64,000 nt of DNA, taken from NCBI GenBank assembly GCA_944989445.1, contig CALYLW010000014.1:800978-864977 (forward strand), read 5' to 3'. Below, piece by piece: positions 62,265-64,000 of this stretch (its first letter is position 1; each line of letters begins with the position of its first letter). Both the position numbers and the translations under genes were made by a program. This stretch comes from Ampullaceana balthica. Taxonomy: Eukaryota > Mollusca > Gastropoda > Lymnaeidae. Below the pieces are notes generated by a model, which saw only the letters and a list, made by a program, of their open reading frames with translations, did not search any database and had not been told where the DNA came from.

Positions 62265-64000
62265 CTAATAAGAGGGAAAAAAGAATATAATTTCAAATTG
62301 CATCTCTTTAGAAGCAAAAGTAATGTAATTTCTATTTCAATGACTGAATTAATTACCTAAATTTTTCTTCAACCCCAAGGGTTTAGTTTTCAGATTTAAT
62401 TATATTATTGACATTACATAACATTAATCAGCTGGACAGGGTGGGGGATTGAGATGAAAATAAAAGGCGTCAAGGACTACAGAGCAAAATGGCTGATTTA
62501 GCCTTTCCTTCAAAATTTTTGAATTCAGTATAAAAGCATTCATTGCATTCAGAAATTTAGTTCTGTATCCTGCTTCACTTAATCGAATCATAAAAGAAAT
62601 GTCACAAGAAATTTTTGTAAATTTAAGTTCCCTTGATTTGTTGGGTTTATACAAATCCATTTTATTAAATTTTTACTCAATAGTAAATTTTTTCAATAAT
62701 AGTTATTTAAAATATTTTAAAACTAATCAACTAAATAAATTGTTTTAACGAATAATAAATTGTCCTTTTTTAAAAGATGCTTTGTCAAAAAAATTGTAAT
62801 ATATTACTGCTGCCCGAGTACCTCTTTACATTCACAAAGTTTCTTCCATGTTTTATTCTGTCTTCTTTTTTTATTTTCATCACACTTAATGTTGAATCAT
62901 TAAGATTATAAGTCAAGGGTGTCTTAAGTCCAGCCCTCCAGCCAAATATGGCCGGCCTTTAACTTTTAACTGGCCTGCGGTCTCATCTTAAATAATTGAC
63001 TCATGGATTTTTTCTTTATCAATGAGATTATATTTATAAGAAAAGAAGAAATTACATACATGTTTTTTTGCATATGTCAAATAATGACAAATATTGATGA
63101 TTTTTTATAGTAAGGTTGTTAACGGTTGCTATTTATATTACAAGAGGAAAGATACCACACGATTAACCGTCTTTACATCCTATAATAATATGCTGTTTTA
63201 ATACATAAAAATAGACTATTAATAATCACGGTTTTCTTCTTTCTTTGGAAGATTTTAAAAAATATTATTTTAATTTTTTTTTAAATTCGCTGAATTGACG
63301 GCATTGCTAAAAAGAGCTGAACGCAAGCTGCGGTTACATCACAAGCACTTTGATGTCACCATCAGACGAGGCGAGGCGAAAATTTGATACATTCTCTTGT
63401 TGGTTCTTAAAACATAAGGAAATTACGGATCGGCGGTTAACAGGTCTTTTTTTTTATAACAATTTGGTCCTCAAAAACGATAGGTCTTAACAACTTTATT
63501 TTATAGTTTACCAACATGGACACTGATACAAAAAAGCCCATAAAGATACATATATGTTTAAGAAATTCGATGACCTTTCTTTAATATCTTAATCTGGCCC
63601 CCACATCTTTTTACTTCAAGGAATACGACCCACTTGGCAAAAAGTTTGGACACCCCTGGTGTAAGAGATCAAACTTTTCTGTCTAGTACTAGTATGACCT
63701 CTCAGGGGGTCAAGTAGACCAAAAGAAACAAGATACCCCAAAAAAAGTTGATTTATTCCAGCCATGGGAAATATGATGTTGCATGTTTTTAGAAAATGTT
63801 CATAATACAATAACAGGTACAATAATGAGGGATATAGCAAAAGAATATCCCTTGCTGATCCTTTAATGAACAGCGAGAGCAATTGGTTCTTACTAAAACT
63901 CTTCTTGGAGAATAGCAGACTGCACCAAAAATACAGTGTAACAATATGACTATGCCATTGACCATGTAATTATATTACATGGTGTTATAATTGAATGATA
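62265..64000 (-). other. sequence upstream of the first recognised LRRK2 exon
   Basis: It contains an open frame of 78 codons on the - strand (62660-62424) without recognised homology, a hAT element (62914-63658) and a possible 26-nt upstream exon at 63894-63919. The remaining LRRK2 N-terminus is expected here or beyond the edge. Confidence 0.4.
62914..63658. mobile_element. hAT-type non-autonomous element, 745 bp
   Basis: Left end CAAGGGTGTCTTAAGTCCAG; inverted right end CAGGGGTGTCCAAACTTTTT. Flanks TTATAAGT (62906-62913) and GTGTAAGA (63659-63666) agree at only 5 of 8 positions, so it is old. CAGGGGTGTCCAAAC ends are typical of hAT elements. No transposase frame. Confidence 0.65.

Noticed and set aside
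1..64000. tRNA, rRNA, CRISPR arrays, operons or other prokaryote-type systems
   Set aside because: None was seen. Short direct repeats here are tandem arrays or transposon parts, and the gene structure is eukaryotic.

Overview
The window looks like AT-rich genomic DNA from an invertebrate animal. It has long introns with GT-AG (twice GC-AG) borders, no operons or bacterial signals, and many non-LTR retrotransposons, hAT, piggyBac, pogo-like and Helitron elements. The gene content and the mix of LINEs suggest a lophotrochozoan, most likely a gastropod mollusc; that assignment is inference.

Two cellular genes converge. (1) On the + strand, 4024-9143, eight exons splice in frame into a 357-residue RluA-family protein that best matches RPUSD3, a mitochondrial mRNA pseudouridine synthase homologue. 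(2) On the - strand, from beyond the right edge to the stop at 15766, lies a LRRK2-type giant kinase. I could chain 63 coding exons (62264 down to 15766) whose phases all match. Together they encode about 2,510 residues with the full order armadillo-like repeats, ankyrin repeats, Ser-rich linker, LRR, Roc GTPase, COR, kinase (YRD, DYG, APE), WD40. Only the extreme N-terminus, roughly the first 100-120 residues by comparison with human LRRK2, is missing.

Layout: 1-3560 is a stack of transposons (a LINE 3' end, two hAT-like elements sharing one target site, a zinc-finger LINE, another LINE end). 4024-9143 is RPUSD3. 9144-15765 is intergenic, with two Helitrons, a TIR element, a hAT MITE and an internally deleted piggyBac. 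15766-62264 is LRRK2, whose introns hold most of the other mobile DNA, including a 3-kb hAT copy with nested insertions (48487-51452), a 1.9-kb pogo-like element (37974-39843) and LINE fragments flanking one Roc exon. 62265-64000 is intron or upstream sequence with a hAT element.

The two genes show no functional link beyond being neighbours. I found no tRNA, rRNA, CRISPR or prokaryote-type system. The points that most merit a second look are: the LRRK2-type protein with features that differ from human LRRK2 (Gln in the Roc switch II, a Cys/His cluster before the kinase); an RPUSD3 without the catalytic Asp; precise nested-transposon histories with readable target-site duplications; and a thrice-repeated hammerhead-ribozyme-like core.
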